A DNA stretch of 64,000 bases, taken from assembly GCA_905183005.1 (NCBI GenBank), contig CAJJDO010000030.1, forward strand, positions 379,598 to 443,597. The letters run 5' to 3'. Source of the stretch: Paramecium pentaurelia. Taxonomy: Eukaryota; Ciliophora; Oligohymenophorea; Peniculida; Parameciidae. Of this stretch, positions 13,168-25,370 are shown piece after piece; the stretch's first letter is position 1, and every line of letters starts with the position of its first letter. The translations under genes and the position numbers were made by a program. The notes under the pieces are model-generated. The model had not been told where the DNA came from, made no database searches, and worked only from the letters and a program-made list of their open reading frames with translations.

Positions 13168-13758
13168 ATGAAAATTGCAATTGAAAAATAAAATAGAAAC
13201 TTTAATACTAATGTTATTGTTCCATATCAGATTCTTTATTACGTTTAATTGATGAATGTATTTACTATAATGAATGATATTTAAATAAAACAAGAGGAGA
13301 ATGAAGAAAAAGAGAAAATAATAGAATAAGAAGAAACTTAAAAAATAAATCAGAATAATCTTAAAAATTAGGTAACTCAATGTAGCAATTCCTACTACTT
13401 ATACCCTGGTTAAAGCAAAAATTACTATAAAAATATGGGCTAAAAGATAGCCAATTTTATTCTATAAGAGTTTTCTGAGGATAATGAGATTATTTAAGAA
13501 CCTTATATAAAAAAGTTTTTAAAAATGGATGGTTAGAAATTCAATAGAAATTCTATATAGTAATTGATTAAATCAAAGAAAGGAAGAAGAATTTGTAGAT
13601 TATTCTTCGCTTAATTTAAATGGGTTAAGCCATTTGTAGCATAACATAAGACTGACCTTGATTTGAATTTTCGATTAAATAGATAGTTTTATTAGAATCG
13701 CAAAAACGTATCACAGAGTACTAAAGTTGAAGATTTTTAAATAAAGGAAGAAAATTGA
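13168..13758 (+). CDS. Hypothetical basic protein, 196 aa (copy in first repeat)
   Basis: Uninterrupted frame with no intron needed. The product has an acidic Glu/Gln/Lys segment near residues 40-60, and a basic aromatic C-terminal half with SKKGRRICRLFFAQFKW. I do not recognise it. The identical frame recurs at 14255-14845. Because the repeat looks artefactual, the genome probably has only one such gene. Confidence 0.55.
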
Positions 13759-13891
13759 ATCTGACATTATTAATATTAAAATTTAATTTAAAAGCTTTGT
13801 AATATAACAAATTCCTTATTTTAATTAATATATATGTGATTCTATAAGAGATCAATATATTCATTAGCAATATGATATATCAAAAATAAAA

Positions 13892-13941
13892 ATGACAAGA
13901 GGGTTTCATGAAGATTAGCAGTTCAAGAAAGAATTTTTATA
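13892..13941 (+). pseudogene. Truncated start of the Myb-like gene in repeat copy 1
   Basis: The first 50 bases of the gene at 14979 are present, then cut by the N at 13942. It is a by-product of the duplication rather than a real broken gene. Confidence 0.75.
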
Positions 13942-13942
13942 N
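13942..13942. other. Single N, contig join
   Basis: This is the only ambiguous base noticed in the window, placed exactly between the two identical 1,086-bp copies. Confidence 0.9.
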
Positions 13943-15028
13943 CAATTACTTAAGTTTCTTTTTATTATGATATATTATAATCTAAGGCTTAAACTAAATT
14001 AATTGGAAAATCTATCAAATTTTTTTATACTAAAATTTAAGTAAAATATAGTTTACAAAAATTTAGTTAGAGTAAAACTTTTATCATTGAAATTCCTAAG
14101 TAAATACATTTATATATTCATAGGAAGAAATATGAAAAATTAATCAACTACAAGAAATTAATTTTGAAAATTTTTGTTAAAATAATAACAAATTTCTGTT
14201 GAGTTAAGGAGGATTTTAATAGGATTTCATTTTTGATTACTTATTTATTATAAAATGAAAATTGCAATTGAAAAATAAAATAGAAACTTTAATACTAATG
14301 TTATTGTTCCATATCAGATTCTTTATTACGTTTAATTGATGAATGTATTTACTATAATGAATGATATTTAAATAAAACAAGAGGAGAATGAAGAAAAAGA
14401 GAAAATAATAGAATAAGAAGAAACTTAAAAAATAAATCAGAATAATCTTAAAAATTAGGTAACTCAATGTAGCAATTCCTACTACTTATACCCTGGTTAA
14501 AGCAAAAATTACTATAAAAATATGGGCTAAAAGATAGCCAATTTTATTCTATAAGAGTTTTCTGAGGATAATGAGATTATTTAAGAACCTTATATAAAAA
14601 AGTTTTTAAAAATGGATGGTTAGAAATTCAATAGAAATTCTATATAGTAATTGATTAAATCAAAGAAAGGAAGAAGAATTTGTAGATTATTCTTCGCTTA
14701 ATTTAAATGGGTTAAGCCATTTGTAGCATAACATAAGACTGACCTTGATTTGAATTTTCGATTAAATAGATAGTTTTATTAGAATCGCAAAAACGTATCA
14801 CAGAGTACTAAAGTTGAAGATTTTTAAATAAAGGAAGAAAATTGAATCTGACATTATTAATATTAAAATTTAATTTAAAAGCTTTGTAATATAACAAATT
14901 CCTTATTTTAATTAATATATATGTGATTCTATAAGAGATCAATATATTCATTAGCAATATGATATATCAAAAATAAAAATGACAAGAGGGTTTCATGAAG
15001 ATTAGCAGTTCAAGAAAGAATTTTTATA
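13943..15028 (+). repeat. Direct repeat copy 2 (assembly duplication)
   Basis: Identical to 12856-13941. Beyond it the sequence continues into the body of the Myb-like gene, so this copy has the intact downstream context. Confidence 0.9.
14255..14845 (+). CDS. Hypothetical basic protein, 196 aa (copy in second repeat)
   Basis: Same frame as 13168-13758, without any change. This copy is followed by the complete neighbouring gene at 14979 and should be taken as the real locus. Confidence 0.6.
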
Positions 15029-16296
15029 AATAGTTGATGCTCATGGTGGAGAAAATTGTAGACATTGGACAAAAGTTGCAAGAGTCTATTTTGAAACAAC
15101 AGGGATTTAAGTTAACTAAACATATAAATTGAGAAAGAGATGGGAAACATTGACAGGATATAAGGAAAATCTAAGTGAGGAATAAGCAAAGATTCTATAT
15201 GAAACAGGAATAAAATGTAGAGGAAATAACAAAGGTGGTTTATAGAATTTTACATAATAAACAGGAGTGAGGTAAAATTAATTATGGATATTTTAGAATG
15301 TACTTAGGAAGATATACAAAAACAATATCAAAATGGTTAAGAGGAGCAATAAAGTTATTTTAGGAAATGTATATTCATGATAAAAAGACAAGATATAGAA
15401 GATTAGATGAGGATAATTATCGTTTATCTTATGTTTCAATCCATATAATGTTGAGAGCAGTTGATGTAAATGATATTGGAGATGATCCAATATTCTAAGA
15501 ATTAAAATAATGTGCAATAAAATTAGAGTAATTATTATTATTACATGCTTAAATTCACAAAGAATTCAATAAAAGGGAAAATTATGAGAATTATGAAATA
15601 TATAAAAATTTATTAAGGAGATGGTAATTTAGGAGAATAATGTTTTTTTTGGATTATGTTAATGAATTAAAATAAATAAGTATCAGTTATTATAAGGAAT
15701 TGGTCATTTTAGCACATCCTTTATTGAAATAATCTATAGAGTTGAATAAGAAGACTGAAATTTATTAGAAGATTATATTAGAATCTGATTGGCAATCAAA
15801 ATATTAATTATATAATTTATGTCAAGGGTTACAAGAAAATTAAGAATATTCTATGTTAATAAAGAAGGCATCAAAAAAGTAAAAAGATCAAACAAATAAA
15901 GAAATATAAGATAATTTATAAGATGTAGAATAAAATATTGAAAATGAAAATGTTTTGTAAGGATATGATGTTGTTTCAAAATCTGTACATAAAGTATGTA
16001 ATAAAATGGCACATGCAAGAATAACTCCGACAGAAAAATAAAAATTAAGAACTTTTCGTGGTCATTATGTTAGACCAGGATAAATTAAATCAAAGGGTTG
16101 GACTACAATATTGTTTGATCATGACCTTCCTTCAAGTTAGGATGAAAAAGAAATAGAAGATTAACAAAATTTTAGTAATTTAGATATGAAAGAACTTTCT
16201 AAAATATACAATAGCAATTTTGATAAGGATATTTTAAAATTGTAAGGTAAATAAAGGGTAAAAAAATAGAAGAAAAACAAACCATATGCATTTTGA
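14979..16296 (+). CDS. Myb/SANT-like N-terminus, large helical protein, 430 aa
   Basis: A 25-base intron (15272-15296) joins two frames to 431 codons. Residues 5-70 have spaced Trp, Phe, Arg and His in a Myb/SANT-like or MADF-like pattern (HEDQQFKKEFLQIVDAH; CRHWTKVARVYF; RKRWETLTGYK). The middle is a helical region with many Leu and aromatics. The tail is Lys-rich (GKQRVKKQKKNKPYAF) and could serve as a nuclear signal. A DNA- or chromatin-binding role is inferred from the N-terminus only. Confidence 0.7.
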
Positions 16297-16339
16297 TATA
16301 ATGTTAAGAATTTATTTTATATAAAAAAATTAACATATT

Positions 16340-17510
16340 ATGATTGATTTTAGTTATCTGCGACCTCCAGCTGATGTATATTAAATCAAACATGATTGTA
16401 TATTATCTTATATTATATATAGCATACTATATAAAACATGGAGAGGGGAAAAGTCATGTTAGAAAAATATTTTTTCATTAAGAATTTGATGAATATGAAA
16501 AATAAAAAATAAAAGAGTTGACAGAAAGTATCCAATAACATAAATTAACATTACCTCCTGAGTAATATTATTTTAAAGCTTTAGTTGGTGTTAAGAGTTG
16601 ACTCTTAAATATTGTTATTCAGGAGGTTTTGAAATTAGTAAATGTATTTAAAGGTTACAAAAACATTTGGAATGGATTAATGATGAAAATTATCAAGTCT
16701 TATCTCCAGAGGCTGAATAATATTTAGTTTTAAATTAATAAATATTCAATCTAGAAATAAGGCTACATTTATTAATTTGGAAGAGATCCATAATACCGAC
16801 CAGTTGTATATATATAATTACATTTGATTTCAAAAAACAAACTTCATGTACCCACTCTTTTAAATGCAGCAACTGCTATTGGAAATATGGTAACTAAATT
16901 TATGTATACTCGTGGTTATGTTGAAAATTGGATAGTCATATTGGATAGTGGTGGTAGTGGATTATTTGATTTTCCATTCTCCACTCTCAATATGATTAAT
17001 GAATTCTTTTCAATCAATTTCACTAGTTCATTGCATAAAATGTTTATTTTGAATCCTTCCTTCTTTTTTAATTCATCATGGAAATTAATTGAAAGTATTT
17101 CCAATTTTTATAATAGAAATTATTCACCCTGAAACTGCTGCAAAAATCAATTTTCTAAAAGCTACAGATTTTTATAAATTATAGGAATTAATTCCAGCTG
17201 AAGAAATAGAAATCAAATATGGAGGTCAACATCCAAATCTAACTAATTTTTGGCCTCCTATAAATACTAAAGCTCAAATTAATTAGCCAAATGATGAGTT
17301 TTAATAAATATAAAGACCACCTACTCTTACAAAACGTACTTAAAGTTTCAAAGAATCTGAATATTTTAGTATTGATAATAATTCTAAAGAGTTTTATAAT
17401 AATTCTAAAATGAAAGGTAATCTATTATTAAAGTAGAATATCGAATACATGAACAGTTTCAAGTAATTGATTAATAACACTCAAAATGTTGTTCTTGTAA
17501 AATAATGTGA
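16340..17510 (+). CDS. CRAL-TRIO (Sec14-like) lipid-binding protein with CaaX tail, 350 aa
   Basis: Six exons are joined with introns 16398-16422 (25), 16562-16584 (23), 16727-16754 (28), 17095-17116 (22) and 17417-17436 (20), exactly 351 codons. The N-terminal helical part (FEISKCIQRLQKHLEW) matches a CRAL-TRIO-N bundle. The core has YRPVVYIQLHLI, the ILDSGGSGLFDFP strand and a C-terminal SWKLIEKIIHPETAAKINFL segment typical of the lipid-binding fold. The last residues, CCSCKIM, form a CaaX-type box preceded by further cysteines, suggesting prenylation and palmitoylation. Role: phospholipid or small hydrophobic ligand binding at a membrane. Confidence 0.85.
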
Positions 17511-17546
17511 CAAAAAATAATTTATTTATTAAATATTAAATATTAA

Positions 17547-18508
17547 ATGGATAGAGATCTTATAAAAGGAAATAAATTATGTTATAATTATGAAAAAGAA
17601 CGATTAAGATAAATTCATAAACACAATCTTTAGATAGCACAACCTTTAAGTATTTTACTTAAAAACAATTAACAGTTAGAACCTAAATGGAAAGGTTATC
17701 ATAAAACTAAAATAAGAAACTCTAATTATAAGAAGAGAGATTTACTGAAATTGAAAGAGAAAATCGTATATTATTAGAAAAGATTCAAAATATTATGAGT
17801 AATATTCTAATCTCTAATTAGATAATGAACGCAAAAGAGCCACTTCTAATTGGTAAAATAATAATATGACAGCCTCAAATTTTAATTAATCATAATCAGT
17901 TCATAGGAAATAATCACTCAATAAAGAAAAAAGAAAAAAAGAGTTAGTCAGAATTACAATTGAAAATTAAAGATTAATGAACAGATTAGTTACTAAAAAA
18001 CCTAATTATAATACAAAAATTATTTTGAAGCAAACCTAAAAATAATAATAATTAGTCTAATAAATAGCTGAATATCCACTTAAAAGGTCTAGGATGTAAA
18101 GTTCATATAAATAAAAAAGCATTGATCTATCAAGTAAATATAAAATATCATAAAAGAGAGTAGTTTTATGGGTTGTTTACCTACTTAAACTAATTACACA
18201 CCAAATAATTAACCATCCAGAAAAATTATGCTTTATAAATCAAATAAAATAATAAATGATAAATCATATTACATTGAGGTATTTTATGAAGATGAGTAAA
18301 AATTAAATATATTCATATTAGTTTATTTAAAATTACTGTTGATGATAAAGAATGTCCAAGTACAAAAGTTTTTGAGATGCCTTAAGAAGATGGTTAATTA
18401 GTTTTGAAAGAGATTTATAATAATAATATCTTATAATTAGTAGATGCTATAAGTATTGATGAGAACATACATCTTGCAGGATTGGAATAATTTGAAGAAT
18501 CTCAATGA
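17547..18508 (+). CDS. CFAP97 (Hemingway)-like protein, 287 aa
   Basis: Five exons are joined with introns 17650-17675 (26), 17799-17821 (23), 18134-18156 (23, ends AAAG) and 18296-18321 (26), exactly 288 codons. The N-terminal half has paired segments typical of CFAP97: ERFTEIERENRILLEKI and, later, KKELVRITIENQRLMNRL. A C-terminal beta-like domain follows (KIINDKSYYIEVFYEDDLFKI). The family is linked to motile cilia. Alternatively, the third intron is not real and a separate 104-residue protein starts with MGCLPT at 18168. The single-gene model leaves no overlap and is preferred. Confidence 0.75.
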
Positions 18509-18780
18509 TCTATTATTTTTGAATTTCACTATATTAATAAATTTTATTATATTTAATATTTCATAATTATATATATTTAAAGATCTTTATAAAAGATTTC
18601 TAATATTCAATAGATAATAAATATAATTGATTTTATCAAAATCAAATATATTAATTATATATATTATTTATTGAATTCATCTTTATAGATTATAAATTTA
18701 AATACTTCTTATTATTAGCGCATATTATATTAATAATAAATTTCAATGAGGTAACAAGATCAAACTGAGGATCAAGTGAC

Positions 18781-19475
18781 TCAAGAACTTTGCATAAATA
18801 CATGACAACACTCTAAATGCAAATACCAATATATTGAATCTATATTTGAATATTAAAATTACTGATAAGTGTAAGATAGAAATATTTGTAAAAACATTCC
18901 TAAAATTGATAAATTTCCAAAGACATTAAGTGTTTTGTAAGATTTACGCCATGCACCAGAAATTCCTGATGCATAATATATGCATTAAAATATAATATTT
19001 ATGCATGAGCATAAAATTATCATTTGATGGATATCATCTAATGGCACCTTGTTGTAAATTAGAGCTAGCTTATGTAAATTCTCATAGACTTACTAGTTTT
19101 TCAATTCTGTCTTAATTTATCCAAACCATTGAATCAAAGATGATTTCCACTATCATCTAAACACACATAAAAACCAGAAAAACTCTTGAATGTGTTAAAT
19201 AAGTGTCCAAAACTTCATCAACCAATTCTGGTAAGTCTTAAGGATTGATATAAAAAGCTAGTTCATCATCTCCAAAAACTGGTAACATGATTTATTGTGG
19301 CTCTTAAATTACCTTTTCACTTTATACTATTGATTCATTTTTCATTGGACAAACTAAAATAAACATTCTTGAAACCATATGCGTATGATCCATCCTAGTT
19401 CACTAATACAGCACCTCTAGATGATCTCAATGTTGTGACTGTCCCTCCTAATGATCGTCTTTCAGACTTCTCCAT
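18781..19475 (-). CDS. Unresolved multi-exon gene
   Basis: Frames on the minus strand change repeatedly. The N-terminal frame from CAT 19473-19475 gives SERRSLGGTVTTLRSSRGAV. A 22-base intron (GTT...TAG, near 19341-19362) then leads to VCPMKNESIVQSEKV and MLPVFGDDELAFYINPQ. Further downstream come SFSGFYVCLDDSGNH and QWFGQIKTELKNQ, in other frames, ending near TGA 18781-18783. I could not find a consistent set of introns for the second half. It may be a real gene with several introns or one carrying indels. No family recognised. Confidence 0.35.
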
Positions 19476-19927
19476 TCAATAAAACGGATTTAATGTAATA
19501 TTATGATAATAAAATTATTCAAACATAAAACCTTTTATATTTTTATGTACAAAAATAATAATCAATTTTATCTTCTATATGGTCATTTTTTATCAATCTA
19601 AATTTATATTAAAATTGTAGTCATCTAATTTCACAAGAATTATTTATGACTTAAATTCTTTATATTTTATAGAACTTTATTCATTAAAATAAATTGATAT
19701 ATTAATTCATTCTAATAAAGTAATCAATAAATGTTTAATTATATCTTTTTCTCTAAATAAAATAAACAAAATTATTTAAATTTAAAAAATATAGCTGTTT
19801 AACAACAGACAACAAATCTGATAAAATATTCTTAATATTAATAAATAATATTAAAAATAGAACCTATATATTAATATAAAGAGTTTGAAATAATAATATA
19901 TTTAATATAAAAATAAAAGAACTTTTT
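19476..19927. other. Intergenic, AT-rich
   Basis: About 450 bases upstream of two divergent genes, with no coding frame, RNA gene or repeat that I can support. Confidence 0.5.
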
Positions 19928-21921
19928 ATGTCTAGAAAAAGAATAGAAGCTCCTCCTTTAACAGATAGATCATAGTATCGAAGAATAAGTTAAAAAAGTG
20001 TAGATGAATTAAATCAAGTAAGATATTATAAATATATTATAGACTCTACATGCTAGAATTAATAGTATGGTTGGACTTGATGAATAATTGAGTAACAAAA
20101 TTAGATAGCTTCAATCAGCCTCTCTCACAACAAAAGATATATCATCAATTAGTTTGTCATTACAAGACATGGTTAGTACTTTGTAAAAGGTTTCATATAA
20201 TGAGATAATGTACAATTAATTAGTTAGAGAAAATGAGAAGTTAAAAAATGATCAATCTTATTTGAAAGCTTAATTGTTTAAATTTAATTCACTTATATAA
20301 AAAATGTAAAAAGAAAATACAGTACTATTGGAGAAGATTAAATAGCAAGAGATTGATATTAATAATTTGAATAAAAAGCTTTTAGCTGAATAAAAATTAA
20401 ATGAAGAAACTTGTAAGATGTATATTGAAATTATATAGCAAAGAAATTAAAGAGATCAGAATAAAGGGTTTAAATTATTTTAGAGTCAAATATAACTTTA
20501 CAAAAAGATTAATTGAAAAATAATTTAATTGAAGCATTATCTGAAAATGAACATATAAAAAAAGATGCAATTTAAAAATAGAAAGATTATTAAAAGTAAT
20601 AAAAATAACATAATAGTAAAGACTTTAGATGACAAATAATGCATTAAATTAAAAATTATAAAGATTAAATAATAGATTTTATATAAGTGGAAAAACATAG
20701 AATGAAGAAGAATTTATAGATTAAGAGAAAATGGTTATAACATTCACAGAAATTCCAAAAAATTTTTTATTTCGTCATGTATTTTAAAATTAGGAATGTA
20801 AATGTAATTTATATAAATAATTATAAATAGAATTTATATAATCAGCATTGGAATTTTCAACTGAAGATTTTATTCAACATATTAATTCATTAAATTAAGA
20901 AAGTAAAAAAATGTAATTAACATGGTTATTTAATCATATGGTAAATTATAGAGAATTCAGTTTAACATAAAATAATTTTATTGTAAAATTAGGTTAATTA
21001 ATATAATTAACTAATTTTAATGAAATGTATAATTTTATAACAACACTTTCCAGTTTTTTTAAAGTTTCTCATATGTATCTATGGCTAAGAGATTTTTAGA
21101 CTGGATTTTTCATTAATGAAAGTGATGGAAAATAAAGAAAAATTATGTGTACTAAAGGAGCATTTAGAGATAGTCTTGAATCAAGAGAAGCAGTCAATAA
21201 ATTAACAGCACATAAACATATGATGTATTAAACTGATAAAGGAGAAGATTTATTCTAAGATAATACTTACATCTTTCCTGTTATTACTGATTAAGCATTA
21301 CCTGCTGGTGTAATAGAATTTTCTCATCCTACTCATAGTAATAATTATAGTGATATTTAATATTTTGCATCCATCTTAGGTTTATTTGTTAAATTGACAA
21401 TCTAAAAAATAGATGAAGATATTCATTAAAAATTCTTATTAAAATAAATAGATATGTTATAGAGTGAATTTTTAAAATTAATGAAGGCAAATGATAAATT
21501 TCATTTTTGTGAATAAGTAAAAGTTATGCAAAATAAAATCTTATAATTATCAACAAGTGAAATAGTCTTTGTTGAAGATAATTGTTTATGGAAATACTAC
21601 AATTAAAATATTAAAAAATTAGATAACATAGCTAGAATATGTGGATAAGTGGCTATCAATTAATAACCAGCATATTATGCAAATATCTCTAAGGAACTTA
21701 ATTACAATGAAATAATTGATATGTATTCAATAGCACCTATTTTCATTTATCCTATAGTTCACAAAAGCAAAACTTATGCAATTATTTAGTTATCATTAAC
21801 AAATAAATAAATTGATAAATATAGATTCAAAGATCCTTTAGTAAGTTTAACTTAGATATCTAATTAAGCAAGATTATTTTGTGATTATGTTACAACTGCT
21901 TATATAAACAGATTTTTATGA
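19928..21921 (+). CDS. Coiled-coil protein with GAF-like C-terminal region, 638 aa
   Basis: Introns of 25 (starting near 19999), 26 (starting near 20418) and 26 bases (GTA...AAAG, near 20597-20622) give 639 codons. The N-terminal 210 residues are coiled coil. The C-terminal 400 have repeated GAF-like patterns: YIFPVITDQALPAGVIEFSH and IAPIFIYPIVHKSKTYAIIQLS. GAF folds bind small ligands or act as dimerisation modules, so a sensory or scaffold role is possible. Without the third intron the locus would be two genes overlapping by ATGA at 20629-20632, which I consider less likely. Confidence 0.7.
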
Positions 21922-22068
21922 GAAATTAAATTTGCATTGAAATTCTATTTATTTTTTAAATAAATTTATAAATTCAATTAACGGATAAATCCAAATTTTA
22001 AAGTACTTTGTTACCATCAAAGCCTCTAAATTACAATAAACAACTATAATATAATATTAAATTTAAAA

Positions 22069-23459
22069 ATGCAAAGAACTGACTCTTCAATCAATAAGAC
22101 AAATAGCCTTATTATATTTCTGATGATTTGTCTATTAATTGCACTAATTCCTCCAAATAATACAATCGAGAATAATACTTTCGAAATTTTTGAAGTAAGT
22201 GTGACTGAATAAGAAATTAAATACTTTATAGAGAATGATATTCTCTACAATGACACTGATTAATTTGGCATAGAAACTGTATAAAATTGGTTACCCATCC
22301 AATCTGAACTAGCATAACTAAATTTAGCATTAGATTATTTTTCGAGGTTAAAGTTAGATAACCTTATTTAATAACATAATGAATTATAGATTTAAGTAGA
22401 TTAATGTCTCTAATTGTCATTAAATCAAGATCTCAAAATATTTCTAAATAAATTTAATTCAACCACCAATAATGATAGTTCAATAGTTGATTATATGAAT
22501 AATTTGTTGAATAAAAGAAATAAATTGCATGAACTATATCTAGAAAAGAAAAATAATTTAGAGAATCTTTATAATGAAGAAAGAATGCTTAAATCATTGA
22601 TAATTGAATATTAAATAAATGAGTAAGATTAAAAGATGTTAAATAAGAAAATATTCAATTTAAATAAGTTGAAATATATGATCGATTAGTCCAATAAAGA
22701 GTTGAAAGATATGAATGATAAAATCAACTATCAAAAATCTCTTGAAGAAGATGAAGATTTAAGTGAATATTATAGAAAAGATTAAGATTAAGCAAAAAAA
22801 CTTAGACAATTATTTAAACCAGCTGGTACAAAATAAGTAGAAATACATAATGAATAATTATATGATCTTGTAAATGTTTTAGATTAAAACATTAAATAAT
22901 ATAAGAATCCAACAGAAGTATATTTCAATGGTTTGAACTTCTCACCAGAATTAAGAAGAAATGCATTATAGGATTATTAACTACAATATTCAAGACTATA
23001 AATAAAATTAGAATAATAATTGAAAAATTAAGATGATTTATAGATAGAAATTGATGAATTGGAAAGAAAGAAGAAGGAAAAGGATATGAGATATACTAAT
23101 GTTTTAAATAAATTAGAAATAGTAAGAAATTTATAAAAGGGATTAGAATAAGATTATGAAACTGTGAAATTTTAGATTGAAGAAATAACTAAAGAAATAA
23201 AGAATATTATACCAATAAGTAAGAATGATAATAACTAGATATTAAGTGTTCAATATTAATATAAATGTAATTATAATCATTTAATTAATTAGAATATATT
23301 TATGAGCATTTAGATTAAGATCAAAAATGTGTAGAGAAATGTATTTAATATGATTCTTTAAACTAATAATTATATATGGGAAGATATAGATAATCGTTGC
23401 ATTTAATAAAGAGACATTTTTACGAATTAGATAAACTTTTTAATGAATTCAAAATATGA
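22069..23459 (+). CDS. Single-pass membrane coiled-coil protein, 454 aa
   Basis: The 26-base intron 23267-23292 joins the last exon, and the total is 455 codons. A hydrophobic helix near residues 15-30 (LIIFLMICLLIALIPP) looks like a signal anchor. It is followed by about 380 residues of charged coiled coil and a compact C-terminal end with Cys (CVEKCIQYDSLNQQLYMGR). No enzyme motif was seen. It is plausibly a membrane-tethered coiled-coil scaffold. The previous stop is about 150 bp upstream. Confidence 0.75.
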
Positions 23460-23657
23460 AAATCTTTATTAAAGATTCCTTGATTTCATAAATTTATTAT
23501 TATCTAATAATAAATCTATACTATAATAATACATACTTTACAATAATTATTATTTAAATTATTTTCACTTTTTTTGAAATATTTGATTCAAAAAATTGCA
23601 GATATTCTAAAATATTTTATATATTATTTGTATTATTAATTTATTAAATTATTTATT

Positions 23658-24257
23658 ATGAGGTAATTAAATGAAGAAGAAACTAAAATATTTTATGAAA
23701 AATTGGGAGAATATATAGGAGCAAATATCAAACTATTAATTGAAAATGAAGATGATCCTCATGTTTTTAGATTGATCAAGAATAAAGTTTATTATATGTC
23801 ATTGTAAATTGCTAATTGGGCAACCAATGTTGGAAAAGATTAATTATTACAGTATTAAATTAAAATTATTTAAGTGTTGGCACATATTTTGGAAAATTCA
23901 CAAAAACTAAAAAATTTAGATTAAACATCACTTGTTTAGAGATTTTGGCAAAATATGCTAAACATAAAGTTTGGTTAAAATCTAATGGAGAACAATCTTA
24001 TCTATACGGAAATCATGTGATTAAGGGTATATTACAATATTATTCTTTTAGCACATTTAGCAAAAATGTCTGAAAATATACCATAGTATGCAAATGTCAT
24101 CTTATTTTCATTATAAGAGAATCCATTAGGTTTTGGTGTAGCATCAAGATCAACATTATAATGTAAAGATTTAGATCCCACTACCGTTGTGGTTTTTAAT
24201 TAAGCAGATTTAGGAGAATATTTAAGATCAGAAGATGATAAAAATGTTGAAAAATGA
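23658..24257 (+). CDS. NIP7: 60S ribosome biogenesis factor NIP7, 183 aa
   Basis: Two introns (23852-23874 and 24027-24051) give 184 codons, close to the usual length of about 180. The beginning MRQLNEEETKIFYEKL, the segment GTYFGKFTKTKKFRL, the motif HKVWLKSNGEQSYLYGNHV and the C-terminal PUA part (NPLGFGVASRST; VVVFNQADLGEYLR) match NIP7 closely. NIP7 binds RNA and is needed for pre-rRNA processing and 60S subunit formation in the nucleolus. Confidence 0.95.
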
Positions 24258-24690
24258 TGTTTACTATAAGTATGTAAATTTTGTAAATAGAAATTATTTC
24301 AATCTTCTATATATTTATTAGGATTTTGTATCTATTTAATAATGTATAAACATATAAATGTTTTAATTATAAATTAAATTATTATTTTTTTTTAATTTCC
24401 TCATAAATTAGAATTTAGAAATGAGGCCATTAATTAATTATTTTATTAAAATTTTTGTTCTATTTAGAATTTATTAACCAATTATTCTGTTACTTTCGAT
24501 CTCATCACCTTTGTATTAATTTTTTTTAATTTTCAAAATAAAAATGAAGAAACTATTTAAATAATTTAAAATATTATTCATATTATGAATAATTCGAGAG
24601 TAAAAGAGCATAATTTAATAGAATTACTTTTATATTTAATAATATGCTTTAAGAGGCAAACAAAAAATTTAGATTAATAATTAATTTAAA
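24258..24690. other. Intergenic, AT-rich
   Basis: About 430 bases between two plus-strand genes. Nothing recognisable was seen. Confidence 0.5.
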
Positions 24691-25295
24691 ATGAAATAAT
24701 ATAATTGCTCGTCTGGGTTTAAAAGAGTAAAAGAGCGTTCAGTTTAGATGGCTGTTGAAAAAGTGAAGGAATGGAGACATTTATTTTAAAATGGAAAGCA
24801 AGATAGCTAAGGAAATTTAAAAAAGCTAACCCTCTAATAAGCAGCAGAAGAAGTGGGGATTCCTAAAAAAACTTTAGAAGACTATCATTAATTAATAAAG
24901 TAAAGTGTAATTTAATATTTAGAAAAGCATAAGAAATCAAACCAATTGAAGAATTATATGATTGTAAAATGGGTTACTTGAGATAACTCATAAAGTAGAG
25001 TTAAATTTTAAAATAAAATACTATGGAAATAGAAACTGAAAATTTAGAAAAAGATGATTAGGTAATTGATGATGAAAGTGATGATGAAATTCCTAAATAA
25101 ATAGAATAAATAGATTGTGATTTTGAGAAATACTTTAATCTTGAAAGTGATTATAATTATGACCAAAATTCTGTAGTAATGACTGTTCACACTAGATCTT
25201 AATTTATTTAGATTAAATAACAGAAAATTGACCCATGGGAAAATGAAACATTAAGTTATGATTCTAATTAAGAAACTGATGATGAAGAATTCTGA
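24691..25295 (+). CDS. Helix-turn-helix-like protein, 193 aa
   Basis: A 23-base intron (24900-24922, GTA...TAG) gives 194 codons. Residues 40-75 contain LTLQQAAEEVGIPKKTLEDY, a pattern typical of a short helix-turn-helix. It is followed by ELYDCKMGYLRQLIKQ. The C-terminal 100 residues are strongly acidic (DDESDDEIP; ETDDEEF). It is possibly a DNA-binding regulator with an acidic tail; the exact family is not identified. Confidence 0.7.
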
Positions 25296-25370
25296 TTTTT
25301 GTAATTTAAAGACTTTATATATTAATTCAATAAACTTATCAATTTAAAGTAATAAAAAAAAAATTATTAT

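Larger units (their letters stand above)
12856..13941 (+). repeat. Direct repeat copy 1 (assembly duplication)
   Basis: 1,086 bases are repeated at 13943-15028 with a constant offset of 1,087 and no difference that I could find. The copy ends exactly at the ambiguous base N at 13942. This is what two overlapping contig ends look like when joined without merging. Confidence 0.9.

Noticed and set aside
13150..14467. Minus-strand hydrophobic ORFs in both repeat copies
   Set aside because: They are antisense to the 196-residue plus-strand frame and consist of low-complexity Phe/Leu/Tyr, typical of shadows in AT-rich DNA.
12856..15028. True tandem gene duplication
   Set aside because: Perfect identity, the N exactly at the junction and a gene truncated at that N point to an assembly overlap instead.
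16916..17104. Minus-strand ORF inside the CRAL-TRIO gene
   Set aside because: The plus strand encodes a recognisable CRAL-TRIO core here; the reverse frame is its shadow.
20629..20632. ATGA overlap of two genes
   Set aside because: A 26-base intron ending AAAG joins both frames into a single 638-residue gene with correct length, a simpler reading.
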